Origin: Acidimicrobiia bacterium
GTDB lineage: Bacteria > Actinomycetota > Acidimicrobiia > Spongiisociales > UBA11373
Length of the DNA: 64,000 bases
Direction of reading: 5' to 3'
Assembly: GCA_029263095.1 (NCBI GenBank)
Contig: JAJCYA010000087.1
Span: forward strand, 1-64,000
The translations under genes and the position numbers were made by a program. Below are positions 35,425 to 43,851 of the stretch, in pieces. The notes beneath the pieces were generated by a model, which worked only from the letters and a program-made list of their open reading frames with translations, did not search any database and was not told the DNA's origin. Numbering within the stretch: position 1 is the first letter of the stretch; each line of letters opens with the position of its first letter.

Positions 35425-37572
35425 GTGACTGCCCCTTCCCCAACGACGCACCGCACCTCTGACTTCGATCGTCGCTGGCTGCGCTATGTCGTGCCCGGTC
35501 TGCTGGCGTTGGGGGCGATCATGGCGTTCGGGTATATGCGACCCGACCGCCTGTTCCTGGCGAACACTCCCGCAGGCGGCGATATGGGGGCGCACGTTCT
35601 GGTTCCTGCCTTTGTGCGCGACACACTGCTTCCCAGTGGTCGGCTTCTCGGTTGGAGCAACGATTGGTATGCGGGGTTTCCGGTCCTGTACTTCTATTTC
35701 CCGCTGCCAGCGTTTGCCATCGTGCTGCTGGGTGTCTTCCTGCCCTACGGGGTCGCGTTCAAGCTGGTAGCGGTTGCCGGTTTGGTCGCGTTGCCGTTCG
35801 CTGCCTACCTCTTTGCCAGAGGCATGGGGATGGCAAAGTCGGTGTCGGTTGTGGCAGGTATTGCCGGCGGGAGCTTCATCTTCATGGAGTCGTTCTCCAT
35901 CTTTGGTGGCAATACCTTGTCGACGCTCGCAGGGGAGTATTCGTTCTCGTGGTCGTTCGCTTTGTCGTTCGCCTACCTGGGTGTGCTCATGAAGAACGTG
36001 AGGAACGGATCAGGGTTTACCGCAACCACCGGAGTACTGCTCGCTCTCACGGCCTTGACCCACCTCATCACGACCCTCGTCGTCGTCATCGTCTCACTGC
36101 CGTTGCTATTCACGCGGCGCGGGCCCACAGCGCTCGCCCGGAGCTGGCTCATAGGGTTTGGTCTCGCGGCGTTTTGGGCGTTGCCGCTGCTGGCAACGGT
36201 CACCTACACCACAGACATGAAGTGGTTCCCCGTTCGGGGTTTCGAGGCTGTGTTCCCGCGGGAGCTGTGGCCCATCCTTGTGCTCGCCGGCGCTGGGCTG
36301 GTCTATTCGGTATGGCGTCGAGCGACGCTCGGTCCGGTTCTGGCGCTCCTCGTAGTCCCGGTCGCCGGCTACTTCATCATTCAGTACATCGACTTCCGAA
36401 AGCTGTACAACGCCAGGCTGCTCCCGTTCTGGTATTTCACGGCCTTCTTGTTGGCCGGCATCGCCGTCGGCGCCGCAGCCAAGTCGATCACTCGACGGAT
36501 GCGAGGTGGACCGGAGGTTCGCTGGGTGGCAGTCGGCGTCGGAGTCGTGTTCTTTCTTTCGGTGGCCGGGCTGGGAATCAACAAGGCGCCGAAATGGGCC
36601 GCCTGGAACTTCAGCGGATACGAGGCCAAGGCAGCGTATGCCTATGGCGAGAACGGCGAGGAGATCCTCCAGACCGATTACTGGGCGGAGTACTCGGGCC
36701 TGATGGCCACTCTCGACGAGTTGCCGGACGGCAGGGTGATGTGGGAAGCCAACAGCGATCTCAACAGATACGGCACACCGATGGCGCTGATGCTCACGGG
36801 CTATTGGTCGGAGGGGCATCCATCGATGGAGGGCCTTCTCTTTGAGTCGTCGCTGACTACGCCTTTCCACTTCATTAATGCATCAGAGGTGAGCCAGCGT
36901 CCCTCGAACCCGATCCCGGGACTCCCTTACTCGAGCATGGACTTCGATCGTGCCGTAAAGCACCTGGCGGTATATGACGTCGAGTACTACGTGTCGTTCA
37001 CCGAATCGGCGACCCAGGCAGCCCACGAGTACGGACTCGAGGTCGCGTCGGTCTCGGATCCCTTCACGGTGTTTCGTTTGCCAGACACCTCCCTCGTCGA
37101 TGTCGCTTCGTCCGAGCCGGCGGTGTGGGACGGTGAGGAGTCTTTCGTTGACGCCGCAATCGAGTGGTATGACGCGGTCGATGGTCTTGATCGATGGATC
37201 GTTGCGGATGGCCCTGAGGCGTGGCGTCGGATCGACAGCACATCGACTCGGAGCCGCACGCCCATCGCGACATCGGGGACGGTCACCGACGTTGTGCTGG
37301 ATGACCATCGGATCTCGTTCACTACAACCGCCGTCGGGGTGCCCCACCTCGTGAAGGTCTCGTGGTTCCCCAACTGGATCGCCTCCGGCGCCGACGGCCC
37401 ATACCGCGCAGCGCCGTCACTGATGATCGTGGTGCCCACCCAGCAGGATGTGGTGATCGAGTTCAAGGATCGGCTGCCCGAAACGGTCGGGAAGCTGATG
37501 TCGATAGCCACCCTCGTCGCACTCGGGATTGGGGCTCTTGCTCGACGACGCAAGGCCCACACTGCGGGCTAG
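35425..37572 (+). CDS. GT-C-like polytopic membrane glycosyltransferase-related protein
   Basis: 715 residues with about 11 predicted membrane spans in the first 390 residues and again one at the C-terminus (LMSIATLVALGIGALARRRK), flanking an outside domain of about 300 residues. The first loop contains NTPAGGDMGAHVLVPAFVRD, with an acidic GGDMGAH like the acidic first-loop motif of GT-C lipid-sugar transferases. Related proteins are described as '6-pyruvoyl-tetrahydropterin synthase-related' membrane proteins, whose function is not known. GTG at 35425 is set by TAGCCT 8 bases before it. The neighbour on the opposite strand is a GT2 enzyme and the next gene is phosphomannomutase, so a role in cell-surface glycan assembly is likely. 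Confidence 0.72.
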   Translation: MTAPSPTTHRTSDFDRRWLRYVVPGLLALGAIMAFGYMRPDRLFLANTPAGGDMGAHVLVPAFVRDTLLPSGRLLGWSNDWYAGFPVLYFYFPLPAFAIVLLGVFLPYGVAFKLVAVAGLVALPFAAYLFARGMGMAKSVSVVAGIAGGSFIFMESFSIFGGNTLSTLAGEYSFSWSFALSFAYLGVLMKNVRNGSGFTATTGVLLALTALTHLITTLVVVIVSLPLLFTRRGPTALARSWLIGFGLAAFWALPLLATVTYTTDMKWFPVRGFEAVFPRELWPILVLAGAGLVYSVWRRATLGPVLALLVVPVAGYFIIQYIDFRKLYNARLLPFWYFTAFLLAGIAVGAAAKSITRRMRGGPEVRWVAVGVGVVFFLSVAGLGINKAPKWAAWNFSGYEAKAAYAYGENGEEILQTDYWAEYSGLMATLDELPDGRVMWEANSDLNRYGTPMALMLTGYWSEGHPSMEGLLFESSLTTPFHFINASEVSQRPSNPIPGLPYSSMDFDRAVKHLAVYDVEYYVSFTESATQAAHEYGLEVASVSDPFTVFRLPDTSLVDVASSEPAVWDGEESFVDAAIEWYDAVDGLDRWIVADGPEAWRRIDSTSTRSRTPIATSGTVTDVVLDDHRISFTTTAVGVPHLVKVSWFPNWIASGADGPYRAAPSLMIVVPTQQDVVIEFKDRLPETVGKLMSIATLVALGIGALARRRKAHTAG

Positions 37573-37650
37573 AAGCCCTGTCGGAGCGATCTGGGGGCGG
37601 CCCGCCATTCCTTAGGGAGCCGAGTCGCTCTCGTGATCTCAGAAGGACGA

Positions 37651-38376
37651 CTACCCGGCGGAACGTCGGCGCGCCTCCGAGCGGAGAGCACGCCGAATCC
37701 GCAGCAACCCCATCAATGTTCGCGGAATCCGCCTCACGAAGGATGATCGCGCCGTTCGTAGCTCCTCGACCTTGGCCGGGATCTCGGCAATCCGGTACCC
37801 GGCCCGTTCAGCGCGAATCACGAGTTCGGTATCAAAGAGATCCTCGGTAGATCGGATCTGAGGCACGATCGCATCGACGACCGGTCGCCGGATCATCTTC
37901 ATGCCGTGGGTGTCGGTCACGCGGGAACGGAACGCGAGTCTGAGCACGAGGTTGAATCCCCAGGTTCCGAGGCGTCGTAAGGCGGAGCGCTGGTCGTCGG
38001 ATCCCGCCACCCGCTTCGAAGCCAGAACGACTTCGACCGAATCTTCCAGTTGGAGTCCGGCGCGCAGGAAATCGCTCGAGAAGTAGTCGATATCGAAGTT
38101 GACGACCCAGACGCCTTTGGCTTCGAGAAACCCGCTCCGCATGGCGGCTCCGTAGTTGGGATCGGGTAACCGGATTGTGGAGATCCGATCATCGACTGCC
38201 GCAAAGCTGTCTGCGATGTCCGCAGTGGCATCGGTCGACCCGTTCTCGGCAACGATGATCTCAAATGGCTCACCGACGGACTCCAGTGCCTCTATGAGGC
38301 GCGGAAGGGCCGTGTCGATGAACCCCGCCTCGTTGTGAACGGGGATCACGGCACTAATGGCGGGAGTTGGGCGCAT
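37651..38376 (-). CDS. GT2-family glycosyltransferase (dolichol-phosphate-mannose synthase-like)
   Basis: 241 residues, soluble GT-A domain. ISAVIPVHNEAGFIDTALPRL and IIVAENGSTDATADIADSF form the nucleotide-sugar site; VWVVNFDIDYFSSDFLRAG holds a DxD (FDID); later DTHGMKMIRRPVVDAI and TELVIRAERAGYRIAEIPAKVEE are as in polyprenyl-phosphate mannosyl- or glucosyl-transferases. No C-terminal membrane helix; the tail is Arg-rich. It probably charges a polyprenyl phosphate with mannose for the GT-C-like neighbour. ATG at 38376 has TAGAAT 10 bases upstream (minus strand), divergent from phosphomannomutase. Confidence 0.85.
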   Translation of the reverse strand: MRPTPAISAVIPVHNEAGFIDTALPRLIEALESVGEPFEIIVAENGSTDATADIADSFAAVDDRISTIRLPDPNYGAAMRSGFLEAKGVWVVNFDIDYFSSDFLRAGLQLEDSVEVVLASKRVAGSDDQRSALRRLGTWGFNLVLRLAFRSRVTDTHGMKMIRRPVVDAIVPQIRSTEDLFDTELVIRAERAGYRIAEIPAKVEELRTARSSFVRRIPRTLMGLLRIRRALRSEARRRSAG

Positions 38377-38386
38377 CGGCCGTTGG

Positions 38387-38392
38387 ATTCTA
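38387..38392 (-). promoter_or_regulatory. -10 box TAGAAT (minus), leaderless start
   Basis: TAGAAT 10 bases before the GT2 start at 38376. It is back to back with the identical plus-strand box at 38411-38416. Confidence 0.55.
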
Positions 38393-38410
38393 GGGGCGGA
38401 CCGGGACCCG

Positions 38411-38416
38411 TAGAAT
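38411..38416 (+). promoter_or_regulatory. -10 box TAGAAT (plus), leaderless start
   Basis: TAGAAT 10 bases before the ATG at 38427 of phosphomannomutase. An upstream ATG at 38415 overlaps the box itself and is rejected. Confidence 0.55.
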
Positions 38417-38426
38417 GCGGTCCCTT

Positions 38427-39767
38427 ATGAACCTTGATGCCGTATTCAAGGCATACGACGTACGTGGCGTCGTACCTGCCGAACTCGACGAGGACGCAGC
38501 ACGTCGGATTGGTTTTGCGTTCGCCAGATTCGTCGATGCCGATCGGATAGTCGTCGGACGGGACGTCCGGACGTCGTCACCCATTCTGGCGGCCGCCCTC
38601 GGCGACGGAATCCGAGCAGCAGGGCTCGCCGTCAGCGATCTCGGGATGATCACCACCGACATGGTCTATTTCGCATCAGGGCACCTTGATCTTCCGGGCG
38701 CGATGGTCACTGCTTCGCACAACCCGAAGGGCTACAACGGCATCAAGCTGTGTCTCGCGGGAGCCGCTCCCGTGGGGGCCGATAGCGGTCTCGTGGAGGT
38801 GCGTGCTTTGGCTGATGAGGAGCCGCCGTCCGATCTCGTTGGCAGCTACCGCACCGACGATGTTCTCGACGCCTACGTCGACCACATGCTGATGGTGGCT
38901 GGGTCCGCCTCGATCAGCGGCCTCCGGGTCGCCGTCGATGGCGGCAATGGCGTAGCCGGCGTGGCGATTCCTTCGATCTTTGATCGAATCGACGCCAATC
39001 TCATCGGCCTCTTTCTCGATCCGGATGGGACGTTTCCCAACCATCACCCGGATCCGCTGCGGCCCGAGAATCTGGTCGATCTCACGGCCCTGATAGCACG
39101 GGAGCTGCCCGATCTCGGAGTGGCCTTCGATGGCGACGCCGACCGGGCCTTCTTCGTGGACGATGCGGGTGATTCGTTGCCGGGCAGCACGGTCACAGCC
39201 ATGCTGGCCAGTTGGTTCCTCGCCGAGGACTCCGGTGCCAGCATCGTTCACAACTTGATCTGCTCAAAGGCGGTGCCCGAAACGGTCTCCGCAGCAGGAG
39301 GCACGCCTGTGCGGACGAGGGTCGGTCACTCCTACATCAAGCAGGTGATGAAGGAAACAGGTGCAGTATTCGGGGGCGAGCACAGTGGGCACTACTACTT
39401 CAAGAGCAACTTCCGGGCAGATTCGGGCATCCTGGCAATGCTCATCCTCATGCGAATCCTCTCAGAGTCGAGCCGCCCTCTTTCGGAGTTACGTCGCGAG
39501 TTTGAACCGTACGAGCAGTCCGGTGAAATCAACATGACGGTGGTGGACACCAAAGCGGAAATCGATAGAGTCGCAACGGTGTTCAACGGATCCGACCGCC
39601 TCGATGGGCTTACTGTCGACCTTGGTGATAGTTGGTTCAACCTGCGTCCCTCGAATACCGAGCCCGTGCTGAGATTGAACGTAGAGGCGGCTGACAGCCA
39701 GGGTGTTGAAGAGCTGGTGGCACAGGTGCGATCCCACATCCGAGAGGTAGCCGATGGCAGTTCCTGA
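38427..39767 (+). CDS. manB: Phosphomannomutase / phosphoglucomutase
   Basis: Interconverts mannose-6- and mannose-1-phosphate (and often the glucose forms). 446 residues, four-domain alpha-D-phosphohexomutase. AYDVRGVVPAELDE at the N-terminus; the phosphoserine loop TASHNPKGYNGIKL; metal loop FDGDADRAFFVDD; sugar-binding GGEHSGHYYFKSNFRADSG; phosphate-binding RPSNTEPVLRLNVEA. The start is ATG at 38427, 10 bases after TAGAAT. With the cupin isomerase two genes downstream and the nucleotidyltransferase at 25 kb it completes the fructose-6-phosphate to GDP-mannose route. Its stop overlaps the Trm112-like gene by 14 bases. Confidence 0.93.
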   Translation: MNLDAVFKAYDVRGVVPAELDEDAARRIGFAFARFVDADRIVVGRDVRTSSPILAAALGDGIRAAGLAVSDLGMITTDMVYFASGHLDLPGAMVTASHNPKGYNGIKLCLAGAAPVGADSGLVEVRALADEEPPSDLVGSYRTDDVLDAYVDHMLMVAGSASISGLRVAVDGGNGVAGVAIPSIFDRIDANLIGLFLDPDGTFPNHHPDPLRPENLVDLTALIARELPDLGVAFDGDADRAFFVDDAGDSLPGSTVTAMLASWFLAEDSGASIVHNLICSKAVPETVSAAGGTPVRTRVGHSYIKQVMKETGAVFGGEHSGHYYFKSNFRADSGILAMLILMRILSESSRPLSELRREFEPYEQSGEINMTVVDTKAEIDRVATVFNGSDRLDGLTVDLGDSWFNLRPSNTEPVLRLNVEAADSQGVEELVAQVRSHIREVADGSS

Positions 39768-39924
39768 CCAACTCATGGAGATTCTGCGCTGCATCGAATG
39801 CCACTCGCCGCTAGACGAAGTTGAAGCCGAACTCGTTTGTCGGGCGTGTGGTCTGCGCTTTCCTGTTGAAGGCGACATCCCGGTGATGCTTCCCGAGTCC
39901 TCGTACCGTCCGGAGAGCTCATGA
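39754..39924 (+). CDS. Trm112-like small zinc protein
   Basis: A 56-residue gene overlapping manB (14 bases) and the next cupin gene (ATGA), easily missed for its size. Sequence features: an N-terminal PDQLMEILRCIECHSPL, then LVCRACGLRFPVEGDIPVML. The C-x2-C/C-x2-C pairs and the YPVxDGIPxML-like tail are those of Trm112/UPF0434 proteins, small zinc proteins that activate methyltransferases or other partners. In other actinobacteria a Trm112-like gene also follows phosphomannomutase. Double overlap indicates a coupled manB - Trm112 - cupin operon. ATG at 39754 is preceded by GAGAGG. Confidence 0.85.
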   Translation: MAVPDQLMEILRCIECHSPLDEVEAELVCRACGLRFPVEGDIPVMLPESSYRPESS

Positions 39925-40301
39925 CATCTGGGAATGAAGTGGACCGGATGGCGAAGATCATCGACGACCAGAGACCGTGGGGCTGGTTCCGTCGCTACAC
40001 GCTCAATGAGATTTCGACGGTCAAAGTAATAACGGTGCGACCAGGGCACAGTCTGAGTGAGCAGCGCCACCGCGATCGCGAAGAGTTGTGGGTTGCTCTC
40101 GACGATGGTCTTGAGGTCCAGATCGGCGGGGTTGCGACGGTGGCAAGAGCTGGTGACGAGTTCTTCATTCCGAAAGGGGAGACCCACAGGATGTCATGTG
40201 TGGGCAAAGACCCGTGTCGCGTTCTGGAGGTGGCGTTCGGTCGTTTCGAAGAGGAGGACATCGAGCGACTCTCGGACGACTACGGACGCACCAGCGACTG
40301 A
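39921..40301 (+). CDS. Cupin, mannose-6-phosphate isomerase type II
   Basis: 126 residues, a single cupin. It starts like the isomerase domain of type II phosphomannose isomerases (RPWGWFRRYTLNEISTVKV) and has the metal ligands in the sequence QRHRDREELWVAL and KGETHRMS (His, His? Glu, His). It converts fructose-6- to mannose-6-phosphate in the cytosol. It overlaps the Trm112-like gene by 4 bases. Because it is encoded with phosphomannomutase, the pair supply mannose-1-phosphate. Confidence 0.82.
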   Translation: MTSGNEVDRMAKIIDDQRPWGWFRRYTLNEISTVKVITVRPGHSLSEQRHRDREELWVALDDGLEVQIGGVATVARAGDEFFIPKGETHRMSCVGKDPCRVLEVAFGRFEEEDIERLSDDYGRTSD

Positions 40302-40490
40302 GCATCGGGGCCCCATCCGCTGTCTTGTGAGCGTTTCGAAGCGTCTTCGTCGCGACCACAGCACGAGTAGCATTGCCCGACTGCTCGCGCCAGTCGTGAT
40401 CGAAACTCGGTGTTGGTGGTACCCACCGGCCGCTTCGGTGCCGGTACAGATGTTCGAAGATCCCAGAGCCCAACTTCCTCAGGAGTCGCC
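40302..40490 (+). promoter_or_regulatory. Leader region of ahcY
   Basis: 189 bases without a gene. TAGCAT at 40368-40373 is a possible -10, giving a leader of about 110 bases that holds a hairpin-like GGTACC...GGTAC stretch (about 40419-40446). It does not match the SAH or SAM riboswitch consensus that I know. AGGAG lies 5-9 bases before the ahcY ATG. Confidence 0.3.
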
Positions 40491-41738
40491 ATGAACCACG
40501 ACATCGCAGATCCATCGCTCGCGGAGGCAGGTGCCCTTCGCATCGAATGGGCCAACGGCCGGATGCCGGTACTCGCCACGATTCGAGAGCGATTTGAGAA
40601 GGAGACTCCGCTCAGCGGCCTTCGTATCGCAGCCTGTCTGCACGTGACGACTGAAACCGCCAACCTCATGACAACACTTCGAGCCGGCGGAGCAGACGTC
40701 ATGCTCTGCGCCTCCAACCCGTTGTCCACCCAGGATGATGTCGCGGCCGCGCTCGTCGCCGATGGGATCCCGGTGTTTGCGATCCGTGGTGAGGACAACG
40801 ACAGCTACTACTCGCATCTGCGATCGGTGCTCGACGCCGATCCACAGATCACCATGGATGACGGTGCCGATCTGGTCACCATGCTCCTCAAGGATCGCCC
40901 GGAGCAGCAGCCGATCGGTTCGACCGAGGAGACGACGACTGGGGTGATTCGCCTTCGGGCCATGGAGGCCGACGGTGTTATCAGGTTCCCGGTGGTGGCC
41001 GTCAACGACTCGGCGACGAAGCACCTGTTCGACAACCGTCACGGAACGGGCCAGTCCGCATTGGACGGGATAATCAGAGCCACCAACCTCCTCATCGCCG
41101 GTAAGACCGTGGTGGTCGTCGGCTTTGGTGACTGCGGAGCGGGTGTCGCGGCCAGGGCGGATGGTCTCGGGGCGAAGGTAGTCGTGGTTGAAGTCGATGC
41201 GGTACGCGCCTTGTCGGCGGCGATGGAGGGCTACACCGTGGCCACCGCCGCAGAAGCGGCCCGCATCGGCGACGTCTTCGTCACGCTTACCGGCAACCTT
41301 CGGGTGCTGCGAGGCGAGCACTTCGAGATGATGAAGGACGGGGCGATCATGGCCAATGCAGGCCACTTCGACGTCGAGCTCGACTTGGGGTATCTCGAGG
41401 ACAACTCTGTGAACAAACGGCGCATCCGCCATGAGTTGGATGAGTGGACGATGAAGGATGGTCGCCGGATCCACGTTGTGGCTGAAGGTCGCCTCGTCAA
41501 CTTGGGAGCAGCCGAGGGGCATCCCGCCGAAGTGATGGACATGTCATTTGCCAATCAGGCACTTGCCGCCGAATGGCTTGCCAAGGATGGAAGCAATCTC
41601 GAGAACAAGGTCTATCGCCTTCCTGAATCACTCGACCAAGAGGTCGCTGCGATCGCACTCGAAGCTCTTGGCGGCGGACTGGAACACCTCACAGACGAGC
41701 AGCGGGACTATCTAGCCTCTTGGGAGCAGGGTACGTAG
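40491..41738 (+). CDS. ahcY: Adenosylhomocysteinase
   Basis: Hydrolyses S-adenosylhomocysteine to adenosine and homocysteine with bound NAD, in the methyl cycle. 415 residues. Motifs: [80 protein letters not shown] (NAD loop) and [20 protein letters not shown]. It lacks the internal insertion and the C-terminal KPDHYRY tail of most bacterial and eukaryotic enzymes, ending [18 protein letters not shown], as in the shorter archaeal/Thermotoga-type enzymes. ATG at 40491 has AGGAG upstream. Conserved with the following comF-hpf-secA order of actinobacteria. Confidence 0.95.
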   Translation: MNHDIADPSLAEAGALRIEWANGRMPVLATIRERFEKETPLSGLRIAACLHVTTETANLMTTLRAGGADVMLCASNPLSTQDDVAAALVADGIPVFAIRGEDNDSYYSHLRSVLDADPQITMDDGADLVTMLLKDRPEQQPIGSTEETTTGVIRLRAMEADGVIRFPVVAVNDSATKHLFDNRHGTGQSALDGIIRATNLLIAGKTVVVVGFGDCGAGVAARADGLGAKVVVVEVDAVRALSAAMEGYTVATAAEAARIGDVFVTLTGNLRVLRGEHFEMMKDGAIMANAGHFDVELDLGYLEDNSVNKRRIRHELDEWTMKDGRRIHVVAEGRLVNLGAAEGHPAEVMDMSFANQALAAEWLAKDGSNLENKVYRLPESLDQEVAAIALEALGGGLEHLTDEQRDYLASWEQGT

Positions 41739-41740
41739 TA

Positions 41741-41869
41741 CTCCCGGCCGGACTTCGCCACCTTCGGCGGCGAACAGGCGCTGGTCTGGCCTCCTCCGCA
41801 GCGTGGGGGCCCCTGCCCCACGGCGGCTGTTTTGTGGTTCCCGGCCGGACTTCGTTGCCTGTGGCGGTG
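41741..41869. repeat. Dispersed two-hairpin repeat, second site
   Basis: Full copy at 41741-41830: CCCGGCCGGACTTCGCC then arms TTCGGCGGCGAA and the GTGGGG/CCCCAC hairpin ending GGCGGCTGT. A truncated 5' copy (CCCGGCCGGACTTCG) follows at 41838-41869. Between convergent ahcY and the FtsH-like gene; close kin to 27290 and 57795. Confidence 0.85.
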
Positions 41870-41928
41870 AGCCAGTGCAGTATGACGGGTTTCGCTGGGC
41901 TGCGAGCCAGTGATCGAAACCAATGTCG

Positions 41929-43704
41929 CTAGACGTTCGTCAGATCGACGCTGATGCCGTGGCGGTCCCGGGATTCATCGAGAACCTCGAGGATCTCGCG
42001 CTCGGCGAGCTCATCTCGGTCGAGCAGCGCGTCGCGAAGTGCGGCAATCAGGTGACGGTTGTCGCGCAATAGTGTGGTCACAACAGCCTTCTGCTCGGTG
42101 AGCAGTGTGTCCACCGCCTCGCGAGCCTTTTCGTCGGCGAGGACGGTGGCGACGAGGTTCCCACCGATGACCCCTTGGTCGACTGCTCGGAACGAGATGA
42201 GCGAACCGCCCAATCCCAGTGAGCCGATCATCTCGACAGCGATGCTCGTCGCTGTTGCCAGATCGCCTGCCGGACCGGTTCCCGACTCGCCGTAGAACAG
42301 CTCCTCGGCAACCATCCCGCCAAGTGCGATCTGGATCAGCGAAAGGGTCTCGCTGCGCCGCTTCGTGTACCGCTCCTCAGTTTCGGTGTGAGCCAGCAAT
42401 CCCAGAGCATCTTTCCGTTTTACGATCGAGAGCAGATTCATCTTGCGACCCTTGCCCGCCAAATAGGCCACGACGGCATGCCCAGACTCGTGAACGGCGA
42501 TGTTTTCGCGCTCGTCGGGTGTGTATTCGGTCGGTTCGGCGAGACCGATCTCCACGTCGAGGCGAGCGCGGCGTAGATCGGTGACGCTCAAGGCTTTGCG
42601 TTCGTCGCGCAGGGCAAAGAGCAGCGCCTCGTCGAAGAGTCGTTCGAGTGAGGCGGGGGAGTAGCCCATCGTCGTGGCGGCCAGGTCATCCCGCGCAACA
42701 TCATTGACAGTGATGTCATGGACCTTGGTCTTGAGAAAGAAGTCGATGAGTTCTCGTCGCTCTTTGCGAGCGGGCAGAGCGAAGTGGAGAATCCGATCGA
42801 ATCGGCCGGGGCGCAATAGGGCGGGGTCCAGTTGGTCGGCGCGGTTGGTGGCTCCGATCAGGAGGATGTTGGCGAACTGAGGCTTGCTGGTCTTCAGGTG
42901 CCGATGCGAGGGGAGGAACTTGTTGACCGTCCGCTTGAGCGCGTTGCCGAAGCGGGTGCTGCGGGGTGGATCGTCGAACGACTGCATCTGGACGAGGAGT
43001 TCATTGACCACGCCGCCCGTACCCTCAGCGATGGCTGATCTACTCACGGCGGGGTCGGTGGCAACAGTCCGGTTCATTCCGCCGCGGCGGCCGCCGATGG
43101 CGTCGAACTCTTCGATGAATCCAATGGCACCGCCTTCTTGTCGGGCGACCTTGCGGAGGCGGCGGAAGTATGAACGGATTTTGCGAGCGGTCGCGCCGTA
43201 CCACATGCTTTGGAAAGCTGTCGATGAGACGAACAGGAATGGCACCCCTGCTTCCTTGGCCAGCGCCTTCGCCGTGTGGGTCTTTCCCGTTCCTGGAGGA
43301 CCCTCGAAGAGGATTCCGCGCCGAGGCTGACCACCCATTTGATCGCGGAAGCGTTGGTGGTTTAGGAAGACCTCGAGCGTGTGGCGCACCTCCGGAAGAA
43401 CGGGTCCCAGGCCCTTGACATCTGCAAAGGAGATGTCGATCTGCTCGGGGAGAAAGATCACCTCGGGGGAGCGACCGTTGCCGAGCATCGGAGCGATGAT
43501 CACCACTCCGAGCAAGAGGATGATGAAGACGCCGGGGAGCCAGTAGACAGCCTCGGGAGGAAGCTGGGGCCATCCGGGCGATACCGGACTCCCGCTGAGG
43601 ATCCGCAGCCACAGCCAGGTCACCACCGGCGCCATGACCCACGCGACCCGGCGCAATCGACGACGACGCTGGCGTTCTCTCGATCGCTCTACGTCCACCG
43701 GCAT
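41929..43704 (-). CDS. FtsH-like AAA+ zinc metalloprotease, divergent
   Basis: 591 residues. Basic N-terminus, two membrane spans (about residues 20-75) with only a short loop instead of FtsH's usual periplasmic domain. AAA+ part: P-loop GPPGTGKT, FVSSTAFQSMWYG pore region, Walker B-like GFIEEFDAIGG (Asp replaced by Glu compared with FIDEID), and ATNRADQLDPALLRPGRFDR. There is an insertion of about 40 residues before that last motif. Protease part: HESGH with the zinc histidines, and the later ESGTGPAGDLATAT region containing the third ligand. So it is a membrane-anchored ATP-dependent protease distinct from standard FtsH. ATG at 43704 has AGGAAGG upstream. Confidence 0.85.
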   Translation of the reverse strand: MPVDVERSRERQRRRRLRRVAWVMAPVVTWLWLRILSGSPVSPGWPQLPPEAVYWLPGVFIILLLGVVIIAPMLGNGRSPEVIFLPEQIDISFADVKGLGPVLPEVRHTLEVFLNHQRFRDQMGGQPRRGILFEGPPGTGKTHTAKALAKEAGVPFLFVSSTAFQSMWYGATARKIRSYFRRLRKVARQEGGAIGFIEEFDAIGGRRGGMNRTVATDPAVSRSAIAEGTGGVVNELLVQMQSFDDPPRSTRFGNALKRTVNKFLPSHRHLKTSKPQFANILLIGATNRADQLDPALLRPGRFDRILHFALPARKERRELIDFFLKTKVHDITVNDVARDDLAATTMGYSPASLERLFDEALLFALRDERKALSVTDLRRARLDVEIGLAEPTEYTPDERENIAVHESGHAVVAYLAGKGRKMNLLSIVKRKDALGLLAHTETEERYTKRRSETLSLIQIALGGMVAEELFYGESGTGPAGDLATATSIAVEMIGSLGLGGSLISFRAVDQGVIGGNLVATVLADEKAREAVDTLLTEQKAVVTTLLRDNRHLIAALRDALLDRDELAEREILEVLDESRDRHGISVDLTNV

Positions 43705-43851
43705 CCGCTGACCCTTCCTGCGTTCGTGCCTACCCGACCACCCTAGAACACGGAGAGTGGTTTCCCAGCACGGTGAGCAGTTTCTTGAGGATCAAATGCG
43801 CGTCCGGGAGTTGACTAGTCACCAGCTCCGATCGATGGCACTCTCGGTTGG

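Noticed and set aside
40302-40490. SAH or SAM riboswitch ahead of ahcY
   Set aside because: The leader shows some hairpins but does not match the consensus cores I know; a covariance search would decide.
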